Shown: piece by piece, positions 18,489 through 27,643 of the stretch
Layout of the letters: the number at the start of each line of letters is the position of its first letter
How positions within the stretch are numbered: position 1 is the stretch's first letter
NCBI RefSeq assembly: GCF_017306585.1
Contig: NZ_JAFKIC010000123.1
Coordinates: 1-59,547, forward strand
Origin: Mesorhizobium sp.
GTDB lineage: Bacteria > Pseudomonadota > Alphaproteobacteria > Rhizobiales > Rhizobiaceae
Reading direction: 5' to 3'
DNA: 59,547 nt
The notes under the pieces: generated by a model
The model's input: the letters and a program-made list of their open reading frames with translations, nothing else
Databases searched by the model: none
Told to the model about the DNA's origin: nothing
Made by a program: the position numbers and the translations under genes

Positions 18489-20474
18489 ATGCATGAAATC
18501 TGGCGTCAGTTCGGCCGCGACAGGCGCGGCAACTATGCTCTTATGACGGTCGTGGCGATGCTGCCCTTGATGGGCGGCGTCGCGATCGCGGTCGATTTCA
18601 CGGAGATGAACCGCCAGAAGCAGACGGTCTCGCACGCACTCGACGCCGCCAACTTCGCTACGGCGCGACGGCTGACGGAAGGCGCGACCGACGATCAGCT
18701 GAAAGCCTATGCGCTCGACTTTTTCAACGCCAACCTGAACGACATCGACCCCGCCAGCACGACGCTCAGCGTCGCCCTGCCTAGCAACACCACGGGCGGC
18801 GGCCTGCTCACCATGACCGCCCAGCTCAACTACAAGCCCTATTTCTATCCTGCCTTCGCCCAGCTTGTCGGCAAATCGGCGGACGATGCGAACAAAAGGC
18901 TCAGCTTCAATGTCACCTCGCAGGTGCGGCTGAAGAACACGCTGGAAGTTGCCCTGGTGCTCGACAATTCCGGATCCATGACCACTGCTGGCACGGGCTC
19001 GCGGCAGCAGCGCATCGATCTTCTCAAGACCGCCGCCAAACAGCTTGTCGACACGCTCGCCCAGCAGGCGGCGATGATCAAGCAGATCGACAGGCCGGTA
19101 CAGTTCGGTCTCGTGCCCTTTGCCGCTTCGGTCAATGTCGGGCCAGCCAACGGCAACGCCTCCTGGATGGACACCGAGGGCCTGTCGCCGGTGTCGAACG
19201 AGAATTTCGACTGGTCGACGCTCAACGCCGCCAACAAATACGCCCAGCAGACCAACGGCATCTGGTACAAGCGCGGCACTGGCTGGGGCAGCGAGGAAGG
19301 CCAGATGCTGACCCGCTTTTCGCTTTACCGCGACATGAAGGTCGTCACCAGCCATGAGCGCGTCAAAAGCAGCAAGCGCGTGGTTTGCGACGAATACAAT
19401 TCGAACAGCACCTGCAAACGCAGCCACGACGAATATGACTACATTGATTCCTATGGTCCCTTCGCCAGTTGGCAGGGCTGTGTCGAAGCCCGCCCCTACC
19501 CCTACAATGTCAACGACGCACCGCCCTCGGGAGGATCGGCGAACACAGGGATAGGGGTTGGTGATCCTGCTACGATGTTCGTGCCGATGTTTGCTCCCGA
19601 CGAGCCCGGCAATCATTGGAAATTGACACAGGACCCGAACGAGGCGGCGCCAGTGACCTATGGCGCCGTCAACAGCTGGTGGAACGATGATCCATCGAGC
19701 AGAGCCGGCCAGTCGAGGCTGCGCAACATGGCCAAGTATTTCCAGCCGAGGCCGATCGATGCGCCTGCGCTGGCCGCCGGCAATGGTCCCAACTACAGTT
19801 GCACCACCAATCCGATCACGCCGCTGACCGATGTCAGCACTGCCGCCGGGCTCACCTCGATCAAGGCCGCGATCGACCTGATGCAGCCCAATGGCGGCAC
19901 CAATGTCCCCGAGGGCATGGCCTGGGGCTGGAAAGTGGTGTCGAGCGGCGAGCCGTTCACCCAGGGGCGCCCGGAAACAGAGAGGGGCAACGACAAGGTG
20001 GTGATCGTGCTGACCGACGGCGCCAACACCTATTACACACCTTCCTCGCTGAACTATTCCGACCCTGCGGATTCGAAATCGACCTACGCGTCCTACGGCT
20101 ATCTCAATCCCGGCTACAACGGCACCTCGGTCGGCCGCATGTTCATGGGCACCTCAAGCGCCGTCGGTCAGTTCGACTATTCGAACGGAAACTACACCAA
20201 CGCGCTCAACGAACAGATGGCAACGCTCTGCAACAACGCCAAAGCAGCCAACATCATGGTGATGACGGTGGCGCTCGACCTGTCAGCCACCAAGCCCGCC
20301 GACAAGCTGGCGATCGACGCGCTGAAATCCTGCTCGTCGGACTCACGCTTCCGCAAGGATCCGGCGGATCAGAGCAAGCCGGCGAAACTGTTCTGGAACG
20401 CGACCGGCGCCAGCCTGTCGAACGATTTCAAGGAAATCGGTAACGAGCTGTCGAACCTGCGCGTGGTCGGCTAG
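18489..20474 (+). CDS. TadG-like von Willebrand A protein, copy 2
   Basis: A 661-residue paralogue of the preceding gene with the same order: Tad-type N-terminal helix (DRRGNYALMTVVAMLPLMGG), vWA domain with DNSGSM at 159-164, PYPYN block, the MFVPMFAPDE motif and the C-terminal LSNDFKEIGNELSNLR. The inserts differ most between the copies, for example a charged segment KRVVCDEYNSNSTCKRSHDE here. Its own promoter is expected in the 140 bases after the upstream terminator. The ATG at 18489 matches the paralogue's start; an ATG at 18444 is possible. Function inferred as Tad-exported adhesin or minor pilin. Confidence 0.87.
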   Translation: MHEIWRQFGRDRRGNYALMTVVAMLPLMGGVAIAVDFTEMNRQKQTVSHALDAANFATARRLTEGATDDQLKAYALDFFNANLNDIDPASTTLSVALPSNTTGGGLLTMTAQLNYKPYFYPAFAQLVGKSADDANKRLSFNVTSQVRLKNTLEVALVLDNSGSMTTAGTGSRQQRIDLLKTAAKQLVDTLAQQAAMIKQIDRPVQFGLVPFAASVNVGPANGNASWMDTEGLSPVSNENFDWSTLNAANKYAQQTNGIWYKRGTGWGSEEGQMLTRFSLYRDMKVVTSHERVKSSKRVVCDEYNSNSTCKRSHDEYDYIDSYGPFASWQGCVEARPYPYNVNDAPPSGGSANTGIGVGDPATMFVPMFAPDEPGNHWKLTQDPNEAAPVTYGAVNSWWNDDPSSRAGQSRLRNMAKYFQPRPIDAPALAAGNGPNYSCTTNPITPLTDVSTAAGLTSIKAAIDLMQPNGGTNVPEGMAWGWKVVSSGEPFTQGRPETERGNDKVVIVLTDGANTYYTPSSLNYSDPADSKSTYASYGYLNPGYNGTSVGRMFMGTSSAVGQFDYSNGNYTNALNEQMATLCNNAKAANIMVMTVALDLSATKPADKLAIDALKSCSSDSRFRKDPADQSKPAKLFWNATGASLSNDFKEIGNELSNLRVVG

Positions 20475-20584
20475 CCTTTCTGGCGCAACGATCCGAGTCG
20501 CCAAGCCCTTGCCGCCGCGCCTGTGAACGGGCACATATCGGGGCGCCTGCGGGTGGCGCATTCCCGCGCACAGGAAGACGAACA

Positions 20585-21217
20585 ATGCCTGAGGCCGCCA
20601 ATCATCTCGCCTTCGCGCTGGTCTGCCTCGGCATGGTGCTGACGCCGGGCCCGAACATGATCTACCTGATCTCGCGCTCGCTGTCGCAAGGACCGAAGGC
20701 TGGCCTTATCTCGCTGTGTGGGGTGGCCGTCGGTTTTCTTTTCTATGTTGTGTCGGCCGCGTTCGGCATCACCGCACTGTTGCTGGCCGTGCCCTATGCC
20801 TACGATGCGCTGCGCTTTGCTGGCGTGCTCTACCTTCTGTGGCTGGCCTGGCAAGCGGTGAAGCCCGGCGGACGCTCGCCGTTTCAGGTGCGCGATCTGC
20901 CGAAGGACAGGCCGCGCAAACTGTTCGCCATGGGATTGATGACCAATCTGCTCAACCCGAAAGTGGCGGTGCTCTATCTATCGCTGCTGCCGCAGTTCAT
21001 CACCATCGGCAAGGGCCATGTCCTGTCGCAGCTGCTGGTGCTGGGCGCCACGCAGATTTCGATCAGCCTCACCGTCAACGCGATCATCGCGGTGACGGCC
21101 GGCTCGATCGCCACCTTCCTCGCCGGGCGGCCCTTGTGGCTGGTCATCCAGCGCTGGATGATGGGAACGGTGCTGACGGCGCTCGCGGTGAAGATGGCGA
21201 CCGACGCGCAACGCTGA
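20585..21217 (+). CDS. LysE/RhtB family amino-acid exporter
   Basis: A 210-residue inner-membrane protein with about six transmembrane helices. The family pattern TPGPNMIYLISRSLSQGPKAG is near the N-terminus and LLNPKVAVLYLSLLPQF in the middle. Members export amino acids or related small molecules; the substrate cannot be assigned. AGGAAG precedes the ATG by nine bases. It is convergent with the DUF2189 gene 27 bases away. Confidence 0.92.
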   Translation: MPEAANHLAFALVCLGMVLTPGPNMIYLISRSLSQGPKAGLISLCGVAVGFLFYVVSAAFGITALLLAVPYAYDALRFAGVLYLLWLAWQAVKPGGRSPFQVRDLPKDRPRKLFAMGLMTNLLNPKVAVLYLSLLPQFITIGKGHVLSQLLVLGATQISISLTVNAIIAVTAGSIATFLAGRPLWLVIQRWMMGTVLTALAVKMATDAQR

Positions 21218-21244
21218 GAACTCCTCGAGGTATCACCCTTCAGC

Positions 21245-22069
21245 CTACATCGGGCGGCGTGGCGGCCGGATCTGGGCCGGCTCGACCATCTTGCGGTAGA
21301 GATGCCAGGTGGCATGGCCAAGGATAGGCATGACAATCGCCAGTCCGGCAAAGAGCGGGATCGAGCCGATGACCAGAAGCACGGCGACCAGCAGGCCCCA
21401 CAGCGCCATCTGCAGCGGATTTGCCATCACAGCGCGCACCGAGGTCTCGATTGCCGAAACCGCCCCCACATCGCGGTCAAGCAGCAGCGGAAAAGCAATC
21501 ACCGTGGTGGCGAGCACGACCACGGCGAAGATGAAGCCGGCGGCATTGCCGGCAAGGATCAGCATCCAGCCTTTGCCGGTCGTCAGCACGTCACGAACAA
21601 ATGCACCGATCGAGGCCGGCGGCTGGTCACCGAACAGGCCGGTGTAGATCGATTGCGCGGTGAACAGCCACAAAAGGAAAAGCGCGAACAACATGATGCC
21701 GATGACCGCTATCGACGGTAAGGCCGGCGAACGGCGCACATCGAGCGCATGGCGCCAATCCGTGTTCATGCCAAGCTCGCGCCGGCGGCTGATTTCGTAA
21801 AGGCCGATCGCGGCAAAAGGACCGATGAGGGCAAAGCCCGACATCAAGGGATAGACAAGCTGGATGGCATTGGAGCCCGATGTCCACTGCGTCAGGATCA
21901 GCCCGACGACCGGATAGATCAGACACAGGAACACGTAATGCGAGGGCTTCGCCCAGAAATCCTCGGCGCCGAGCCTGAGCGCATCCCAGAGGTCCGCCGT
22001 GGTGATGCGGCGCACGGTGGGCTGCACGTGCATCCCATAGGCGTCCGCCATGACATGAAAGCCGGCCAT
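21245..22069 (-). CDS. DUF2189 integral membrane protein
   Basis: A 274-residue protein with about six hydrophobic helices and the N-terminal block VRRITTADLWDALRLGAEDF typical of DUF2189, plus SGFALIGPFAAIGLYEISRR in the second helix pair. Function is unknown; the family is common in alphaproteobacteria. The start at 22069 is fixed by an excellent GGGAGGAAGG just upstream; the open frame continues 41 residues further without a ribosome site. Confidence 0.88.
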   Translation of the reverse strand: MAGFHVMADAYGMHVQPTVRRITTADLWDALRLGAEDFWAKPSHYVFLCLIYPVVGLILTQWTSGSNAIQLVYPLMSGFALIGPFAAIGLYEISRRRELGMNTDWRHALDVRRSPALPSIAVIGIMLFALFLLWLFTAQSIYTGLFGDQPPASIGAFVRDVLTTGKGWMLILAGNAAGFIFAVVVLATTVIAFPLLLDRDVGAVSAIETSVRAVMANPLQMALWGLLVAVLLVIGSIPLFAGLAIVMPILGHATWHLYRKMVEPAQIRPPRRPM

Positions 22070-22236
22070 AACCTTCCTCCCGTTTGTCGGGGGGCGGTCA
22101 CCGCCATGATGGCCGCCCGCAGCTGCCATTAGTAGATGTGGCAGCATAGCCGATTTGCCAGGGCTTGTCGCCAGATCGCTGGCCCTGGGCACACCCTCAC
22201 GGGATTGTCATCGGGTAGCGGCCGGGCCGATGAACG

Positions 22237-22635
22237 CTATAGCGGTGCGTTGAACACCGCCTCGATATGATGACCGTCCGGATCGACGACGAAGGCGGCA
22301 TAGTAGTGCGGACCATAGTGAGCGCGTAGCCCTGGCGCGCCGTTATCCCTGCCTCCATGAGCGAGCGCTGCGGCGTGAAATCGCGCAACGCTTTCGCGAT
22401 CTGGAGCCGCGAAGGCCAGATGAAAACCGGGACCAGGCGGACGGTTGCCTTTATGGGAATGTTTTATCGCCAACTTGTCGCCACCGCCGGCAACCCCATA
22501 GCCCACGGCCTGATCGTCCTCGCCGGGCCTGAGGTCATCCCAGACACGCACATATCCAATGGGCGCCAGAACGGCGTCATAGAAGGCGGCTGAGCGCTCG
22601 ATGTCCGACGCGCCAAGGGAGATGTGGTGAAGCAT
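22237..22635 (-). CDS. VOC (glyoxalase/bleomycin-resistance) family protein
   Basis: A 132-residue single vicinal-oxygen-chelate domain. It starts MLHHISLGASDIERSAAFYD and ends YYAAFVVDPDGHHIEAVFN, where the histidines and final glutamate are the usual metal ligands. The loop PPGPGFHLAFAAPDRESVARF is typical of small lyase- or dioxygenase-like members. Substrate unknown. Its 5' end faces the divergent CAP-domain gene. Confidence 0.9.
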   Translation of the reverse strand: MLHHISLGASDIERSAAFYDAVLAPIGYVRVWDDLRPGEDDQAVGYGVAGGGDKLAIKHSHKGNRPPGPGFHLAFAAPDRESVARFHAAALAHGGRDNGAPGLRAHYGPHYYAAFVVDPDGHHIEAVFNAPL

Positions 22636-22737
22636 ATCGACAGGAACTCCCCTTCTTCCAGGCGCAACGCGCCGATCGAATCTGACCCGTGCACGCTATT
22701 TTTGCCGCGTTGCCCGGCAAAAGCCATGATCCCCGCT

Positions 22738-23262
22738 ATGTCAGACAGCATGATGCTGACCGATACCGACAATCGCCCGCCGGCGATGAACAGGCGCGCT
22801 TTACTCAAGATAGCAGGCGTTGCCGCCCTGGCCGGGCTGGCGGCCTGCAGCACAGTTTCCGTCCCCACGGGCGAAGGCGCCGGCGCTTCCTCCTCCGCTA
22901 CGGCCACCCTGTCCAGTCTGCGCGCCGCAGCAGGGCGCGGACCCCTCGTTCCCGACGCCCAGCTCGAACAGGCGGCCTTGCAGCAGGCCGGCTACATGGC
23001 ACAGCGCGAGCGCATGAGCCACACGACCGGCTGGGGCAAGGACTTCGCCTCGCGTATGAAGGACAACGGCGTGCGCGGCGCGGCGGCAGAGAACATCGCC
23101 GAGGGCCGTTTCGACCAGAAAAAACTGTTCGATATCTGGATGAATTCGCAGGGCCACCGGCGCAACATCCTCGATCCGGACTTCAGCCGCTTCGGGCTGG
23201 CCTATGTCCGCGACGGCAAGGATCCCAGCCTGCGCTACTGGGCACTGGTGCTCGGCCGGTAG
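22738..23262 (+). CDS. CAP/SCP domain lipoprotein
   Basis: A 174-residue protein whose signal (MNRRALLKIAG, then LAGLAAC) combines a twin-arginine-like motif with a lipobox, so it is probably an exported lipoprotein. The rest is a compact CAP (cysteine-rich secretory/SCP) domain with the conserved HTTGWGKDFASRM, GAAAENIAEG and WMNSQGHRRNIL segments. Bacterial CAP proteins are extracytoplasmic and of unsettled function. The start is uncertain: ATGs at 22738 and 22786 are both possible and neither has a good ribosome site; the second begins exactly at the twin-arginine signal. Confidence 0.88.
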   Translation: MSDSMMLTDTDNRPPAMNRRALLKIAGVAALAGLAACSTVSVPTGEGAGASSSATATLSSLRAAAGRGPLVPDAQLEQAALQQAGYMAQRERMSHTTGWGKDFASRMKDNGVRGAAAENIAEGRFDQKKLFDIWMNSQGHRRNILDPDFSRFGLAYVRDGKDPSLRYWALVLGR

Positions 23263-23356
23263 CCACAGGACGGCACTCGACGCTCGGCTTATCGAGACAG
23301 ATAATCGACACCCAAAAAAATGCAAATTATCGCATATATTTCAAAAGCTTATACGC

Positions 23357-23370
23357 GTGCAAATTTGCAC
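23357..23370. promoter_or_regulatory. perfect 14-bp palindrome GTGCAAATTTGCAC
   Basis: A perfect dyad in an AT-rich patch (23300-23400) about 90 bases before the orphan gene at 23462. It has the size and symmetry of a dimeric repressor operator, but no regulator gene sits next to it. Confidence 0.5.
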
Positions 23371-23461
23371 CTTAAGCAGCTTTCTGGTAATCTCTGAGGG
23401 CAACTGCCTCGCCTCCAACTGCCAAAGGCGGTGGCCAGGAAACCTCTGGTTTGAGAGCCCG

Positions 23462-24046
23462 ATGACTGCTCAGTCCCCGGAACGTATCATTCTCGACGGT
23501 CGCCCTCGTGAACTTTACGCTCAACCGCTTTACAGACTCATCAAGCATTTCCGGATCGACCTCGGTTGTCCCGATTATTACAGCACGGATAACTACCGAG
23601 GCTACATTGGAACATGGGAAATTCGTGATCGTCATCTCCGCCTAGTGCAGTTGTCGTGGAATGGGCAAGAGGAAATCCCGATGCCTGACGGGATAGCTGC
23701 CCGCGTGTTCCGAGCGGCCGGCTGCACCGGTTTCCCGGTCAACGCACATTGGTTCACCGGCAGCATCCGAATTCCGATCGGCAGGCAACTAGTCTACAGT
23801 CACCAAGGCTGGTCGCATTGGTTTGAGCGGGAACGTATCATTCACTTTCGATCAGGCGAGATCACCCGAGACCGCGAGGTGAACACGCATGCCATGCTCG
23901 AACGATGGTTGCGACAATACGAGCCTGCCTCGGATCGATTCGCTCCGTCCAGATCAAATTCGTTGGGACCTTTAATATGGTTCGACGATGCTGAGGATTC
24001 GACGACGGACTGGTGGCCGCCTGGATATCCGCAATCACCAGAATAG
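23462..24046 (+). CDS. conserved hypothetical protein of unknown function
   Basis: A 194-residue cytosolic protein without signal peptide or transmembrane segment. It is rich in Trp, Tyr and Arg: YRGYIGTWEIRDRHLRLVQL and a later HWFTGSIRIPIGRQLVY, followed by HQGWSHWFERER. From memory this W/Y pattern recurs in an uncharacterised bacterial family, but I cannot name it. Codon use is visibly less GC-rich than the neighbours, suggesting transfer. The ATG at 23462 is the first after the AT-rich leader; the open frame extends upstream into the end of the previous gene without good starts. Confidence 0.65.
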   Translation: MTAQSPERIILDGRPRELYAQPLYRLIKHFRIDLGCPDYYSTDNYRGYIGTWEIRDRHLRLVQLSWNGQEEIPMPDGIAARVFRAAGCTGFPVNAHWFTGSIRIPIGRQLVYSHQGWSHWFERERIIHFRSGEITRDREVNTHAMLERWLRQYEPASDRFAPSRSNSLGPLIWFDDAEDSTTDWWPPGYPQSPE

Positions 24047-24109
24047 CCGGCCACTGCCATTAAAAACGTGTCAAGCGCCCCTTCAGCATGGTGAGGAGCC
24101 AATGGCTGG

Positions 24110-25645
24110 CTAGTCCATATGCGCGGCGGGGGCTCCCCCGCCTGCCGGGCCGGCCTTCGGCTTGCGCAGCAGGAAGACAAAGGGGATGGCGGCCAGCGTC
24201 ATCACCATCAGGATTTTGAAATCGTTGACGTAGGAGATCATCATGGCCTGCAGGTTGACCATGCGATCGACTTCCGACAGCGCCATCGGATCGCCGCTCG
24301 CGGCGGCTGGCGAAGCCGCCCAGAGATTGGGATTGAACGGGTTGATGAAGGTGGAAAGCTCGGCGTGGTTGACCTGTGTGTTACGCACCAGCAGCACAGT
24401 CACGACCGACACTCCTATCGATGAGCCGAGGTTGCGCACCAGGCTGAACAGCGCGGTTGCGTCGGTGCGGTAGCGCGCGTCGAGTGTGGCGAAGGCGACG
24501 GTCGACAGCGGCACGAAGACCATGCCCATGCCCAGACCCTGGATGACGCCCGAGCTGATGATCAGCCAGTTGTCCATCTGCGGTGTGAAGCTTGCCATGG
24601 TGTAGAGCGACTGCGCCGTCAGCAGAAAGCCGACGACGACGAGAATCCTGGCGTCGATCTTGCCCATGATCCGCCCAACGACGAGCATCGAAATCATCGT
24701 GCCGACACCGCGCGGTCCCATGACGATGCCGATGGTGACGGTCGGATAGCCGAAGATGCTCGACAGCATGGGCGGCAGCAGCGACATGGAGGCCAGGATC
24801 AGCACGCCCATGACGAAGATGAAGGCGAGACCGGTGACGAAATTGCGGTCGAGGAAGATCTTGGGGTCGATGAACGGATGCTCCGCGGTCACCGTATGGA
24901 TGATGAATACCCAGAAGCCGGTGATCGACAGGCCGAGCTCGATCCAGATTTCGACCGAGGAGAACCAGTCGACCTCGCCGCCACGGTCGAGCAGCAGCTG
25001 CAGCGCGCCGACGCCGAGCGATATCATGGCGAAGCCGAAGAAATCGAAGCTGCGCACCCGCCGGGCGACAGCGGGCAGATAGGCAGCCATGCCGAGGAAG
25101 GCGACGATGCCGACCGGCAGGTTGATGAAGAACACCCAGCGCCAGTTGAAATTCTCGGTCAGCCAGCCGCCCAGCGTCGGCCCCAGAATCGGCCCCAGCA
25201 TGATGCCGGCGCCCCAGATGGCCATCGCCTGGCCGTGACGTTCCCTGGGATTGATGTCGAGCAGGAAGGTCTGGGACAGCGGCACGATGGCGGCGCCGAA
25301 TACGCCCTGCATCAGCCGGAAGAACACCATGGTTTCCAGGCTCCATGCCAGGCCGCATAGCATGGAGAAGATGGTGAAGCCGACCACCGCCGTCAGGAAC
25401 AATTCCTTGCGGCCCAAGCGGTCGGCGAGCCAGCCGGTGACCGGCGTCATGATGGCGGCGGCGACGATGTAGGAGGTCAGCACCCAGTTGATGTTGTCGG
25501 GCGAGGCGCCGAGATCACCGGTCATGGTCGGCAGGGCGACATTGGCGATGGTGGTATCGAGCGCCTGCATGATCGTCGCCAGCATCAGCGCGACCGTGAT
25601 CAGCCCGCGATGCGGCACTTCCCGAAATGGTTCTGGCGTGCTCAT
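24110..25645 (-). CDS. emrB: DHA2 family multidrug efflux MFS transporter (EmrB/QacA type)
   Basis: A 511-residue permease with about 14 transmembrane helices. Family signatures are LDTTIANVALPTMTGDL in helix 1, the helix 2-3 loop GWLADRLGRKELF and the antiporter motif GPILGPTLGGWL. It should pump hydrophobic compounds by proton antiport through the EmrA-type adaptor and an outer-membrane channel. It follows emrA on the same strand but after an unusually long 312-base spacer. No outer-membrane TolC gene is in the window. Confidence 0.95.
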   Translation of the reverse strand: MSTPEPFREVPHRGLITVALMLATIMQALDTTIANVALPTMTGDLGASPDNINWVLTSYIVAAAIMTPVTGWLADRLGRKELFLTAVVGFTIFSMLCGLAWSLETMVFFRLMQGVFGAAIVPLSQTFLLDINPRERHGQAMAIWGAGIMLGPILGPTLGGWLTENFNWRWVFFINLPVGIVAFLGMAAYLPAVARRVRSFDFFGFAMISLGVGALQLLLDRGGEVDWFSSVEIWIELGLSITGFWVFIIHTVTAEHPFIDPKIFLDRNFVTGLAFIFVMGVLILASMSLLPPMLSSIFGYPTVTIGIVMGPRGVGTMISMLVVGRIMGKIDARILVVVGFLLTAQSLYTMASFTPQMDNWLIISSGVIQGLGMGMVFVPLSTVAFATLDARYRTDATALFSLVRNLGSSIGVSVVTVLLVRNTQVNHAELSTFINPFNPNLWAASPAAASGDPMALSEVDRMVNLQAMMISYVNDFKILMVMTLAAIPFVFLLRKPKAGPAGGGAPAAHMD

Positions 25646-25957
25646 GACGCGGAACTTCCAGCAGGTAACAAAAACGTGTACACAGGGTTTCCGGGCGGCA
25701 ACGCCTTCCGTTGAGAGACCCTCATCGCGGTGGGACGCGATTTGTCGATGTGGGGGTTACATCGACTGAAAGTCTCTGTGCCAGCGGATGCCTGCCGCCC
25801 GGAAACATGAGGACCGACGGGTCCGTGTCGAGGATTTCAGAGTCGGGCCAAACCGCTCGGCGGCTCGAACCAAGTTCCGATCCTTCTCACTCCTCCCATC
25901 AGACCAATCCTGCTCTCCACCTCCGCCCGCGGGGTCGCCGCGGGCTTCAGCCGACTT
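25646..25957 (-). other. long non-coding spacer inside the emrA-emrB unit with two hairpins
   Basis: The 312 bases hold no credible gene. A hairpin with arms GCCCGCGG (25925-25932) and CCGCGGGC (25938-25945) lies 13 bases past the emrA stop. A second dyad, GTCGATGT (25744-25751) and ACATCGAC (25759-25766), lies about 100 bases before emrB. They could act as attenuator, RNA-processing site or a separate emrB promoter region. Confidence 0.55.
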
Positions 25958-27136
25958 CTACTGCGCGGCCTCGCCAGCCTTGGCGTGACCGAATATGGCG
26001 GGAAAGCCGCGGGCAACGCCGGTATCGACGCTGACGGAGGCACTCATGCCCGTACGCAGCGCCATCCTGGCGTCAGGGTCGGTCAGCTCCAGGCGCACGG
26101 GAATGCGCTGTGTGACCTTGACCCAGTTGCCGGTGGCGTTCTGTGCCGGCAGCAGCGAGAATTCCGCGCCGGTTCCCGCCCCGATCGCCTTGACGGTCGC
26201 CTCGAAGGTCTTGCCCGGATAGGTATCGACGACGATCTCGGCCTTCTGGCCCGGCTTCATGTTGGTGAGCTGGGTTTCCTTGAAATTGGCATCGATCCAG
26301 GTATCGCCGGTCTCGACCAGTGAAAACAGCGGCGTGCCGGCGCCGACAAACTGGCCGACCTTGAAGGACGAGGCCTGGGAAATCACGCCATCGGCGGGCG
26401 CCTTGACCGTGGTCTGCGCCAGGTCGTAGGCGGCCTTGTCACGCGCGGCGAGCGCCGACATCACGGTCGGGTGCTTGTCGGTCTCGATGTCGGGATTGCC
26501 GCCCAGCGCCGCCTTGGCGCTGATGATGCCCTGCTCGGCAACGGCCAGCTGCTGCTTTGCCTTGTCGAGGTCGTTCCTCGCCTGATCGAGCGAGGATTTG
26601 GCGTTGATGCCCTTCTGGGCAAGATCGGCGGCCCGGTCGTATTGCGACTGCGCGTAGTCGACCTCGCTGGAATCGGACTTCTGCTGCGCCAGCGCCTGGC
26701 TGTAGGCGGCGCGCAACTGCTCGACATTGAGGCGCGCGGCAGCCACCGCCGCGTCGGCCTGCGCAAGCGCGATGCGATACGGCTCGGGGTCGATGGCGAA
26801 CAGAAGATCGCCCTGCTTGACCATCTGATTGTCCGCTATGGCGACCTGGACGACGCGTCCGGCAGTATCCGAGGCGATCGACACCTTGGCCTGCTGCAGA
26901 TTGGCGTTTTCCGTCTCCTGGTAGCGTCCGCCGGTCACCCAGACATAGCCGCCGCCGACGATGAGCGCGGCCGGCAGCGCGAACATCAAAAAGAAGCGGC
27001 CGAGGCGCCGCTTCTTCTTCGGCGCCTGGACCGGCTGGACGGGAGGAGCGACTGCGACAGGCGCGGCGACAGGCTGTGCCGGCGCTTCCATCTCCACCTC
27101 GGAAGGATTTTCCTTTACCTTTGCCACCGCGTTCAT
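25958..27136 (-). CDS. emrA: EmrA/HlyD family membrane-fusion protein
   Basis: A 392-residue periplasmic adaptor: a Pro/Ala-rich cytosolic lead, one basic-flanked transmembrane helix at about 47-67, a lipoyl half-motif (GRVVQVAIADNQMVKQGDLL), a coiled-coil hairpin (about 130-220), the second lipoyl half (TVKAPADGVISQASSFKVGQFV) and a beta-barrel. It bridges the EmrB pump to the outer membrane. Its ATG overlaps the marR stop (ATGA). Confidence 0.95.
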   Translation of the reverse strand: MNAVAKVKENPSEVEMEAPAQPVAAPVAVAPPVQPVQAPKKKRRLGRFFLMFALPAALIVGGGYVWVTGGRYQETENANLQQAKVSIASDTAGRVVQVAIADNQMVKQGDLLFAIDPEPYRIALAQADAAVAAARLNVEQLRAAYSQALAQQKSDSSEVDYAQSQYDRAADLAQKGINAKSSLDQARNDLDKAKQQLAVAEQGIISAKAALGGNPDIETDKHPTVMSALAARDKAAYDLAQTTVKAPADGVISQASSFKVGQFVGAGTPLFSLVETGDTWIDANFKETQLTNMKPGQKAEIVVDTYPGKTFEATVKAIGAGTGAEFSLLPAQNATGNWVKVTQRIPVRLELTDPDARMALRTGMSASVSVDTGVARGFPAIFGHAKAGEAAQ

Positions 27137-27612
27137 GCTGCCGCGCCTTCCGCACTTTTCATCTTCTCAAGCGACGACGCTTCGCCGTCCGTCAGATTCT
27201 GCACGATTGCATCGAGCACCCGGATCAGCAGGCGACGGTCTTCCTGCGAAACGCCGCTCAGCGATTCCTCATAGACCTCGCCGGCAAGGCTCTTCACGTC
27301 GGCATAGGCGGCACTCGCCTTCTCCGTCGGGAAGATCATGCGCACGCGGCGGTCGGCGGCATCGGCACGGCGTTCGATCCAGCCACCCTCCTCCATGCGG
27401 TCGACGAGGCGCGAGACGCTGATCGGCTCGATTTCGAGCAATTCGGCGAGCCTGGCCTGGGTGACGCCGGCCTCCTTTGCGACACGCACCATGAGGCGCC
27501 ACTGCGCGGAGGACAGGCCAAGCCCGCTGGCGCGCGTCTCGAAACGCTTGCGCAACAGACGCTGCACGTCGTGGATCAAAAATCCCAATCTATCGATGCC
27601 GTCGGAAACCAT
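27133..27612 (-). CDS. MarR family repressor of the emrAB operon
   Basis: A 159-residue winged-helix MarR protein. The DNA-recognition region is VTQARLAELLEIEPISVSRL followed by the wing RRADAADRRVRMIF. As first gene of marR-emrA-emrB, with a palindrome directly upstream, it most likely represses its own operon until a toxic ligand binds. There is no ribosome site before the ATG, and a TATTAT sequence lies only about 15 bases upstream, so the mRNA may be nearly leaderless. Confidence 0.92.
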   Translation of the reverse strand: MVSDGIDRLGFLIHDVQRLLRKRFETRASGLGLSSAQWRLMVRVAKEAGVTQARLAELLEIEPISVSRLVDRMEEGGWIERRADAADRRVRMIFPTEKASAAYADVKSLAGEVYEESLSGVSQEDRRLLIRVLDAIVQNLTDGEASSLEKMKSAEGAAA

Positions 27613-27623
27613 GAGCGATACCT

Positions 27624-27643
27624 ATAATAAGCGTGCTTACTAT
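27624..27643. promoter_or_regulatory. probable MarR operator
   Basis: A dyad with core arms TAAGC and GCTTA around GT, extended by ATA/TAT after one mismatch, lies 12 bases before the marR start and overlaps the likely promoter. Position and symmetry fit autoregulation by the adjacent MarR. Confidence 0.7.

Noticed and set aside
23372-23635. Small minus-strand frame ending LRDYQKAA as a possible transposase remnant
   Set aside because: It is antisense to the orphan gene and no inverted repeats, target duplications or transposase motifs were found; the similarity could not be confirmed.
25646-25957. Possible tRNA or tRNA-like fold in the emrA-emrB gap
   Set aside because: A GGCTCGAACC-like stretch is present, but no acceptor, anticodon and T-arm arrangement could be built.
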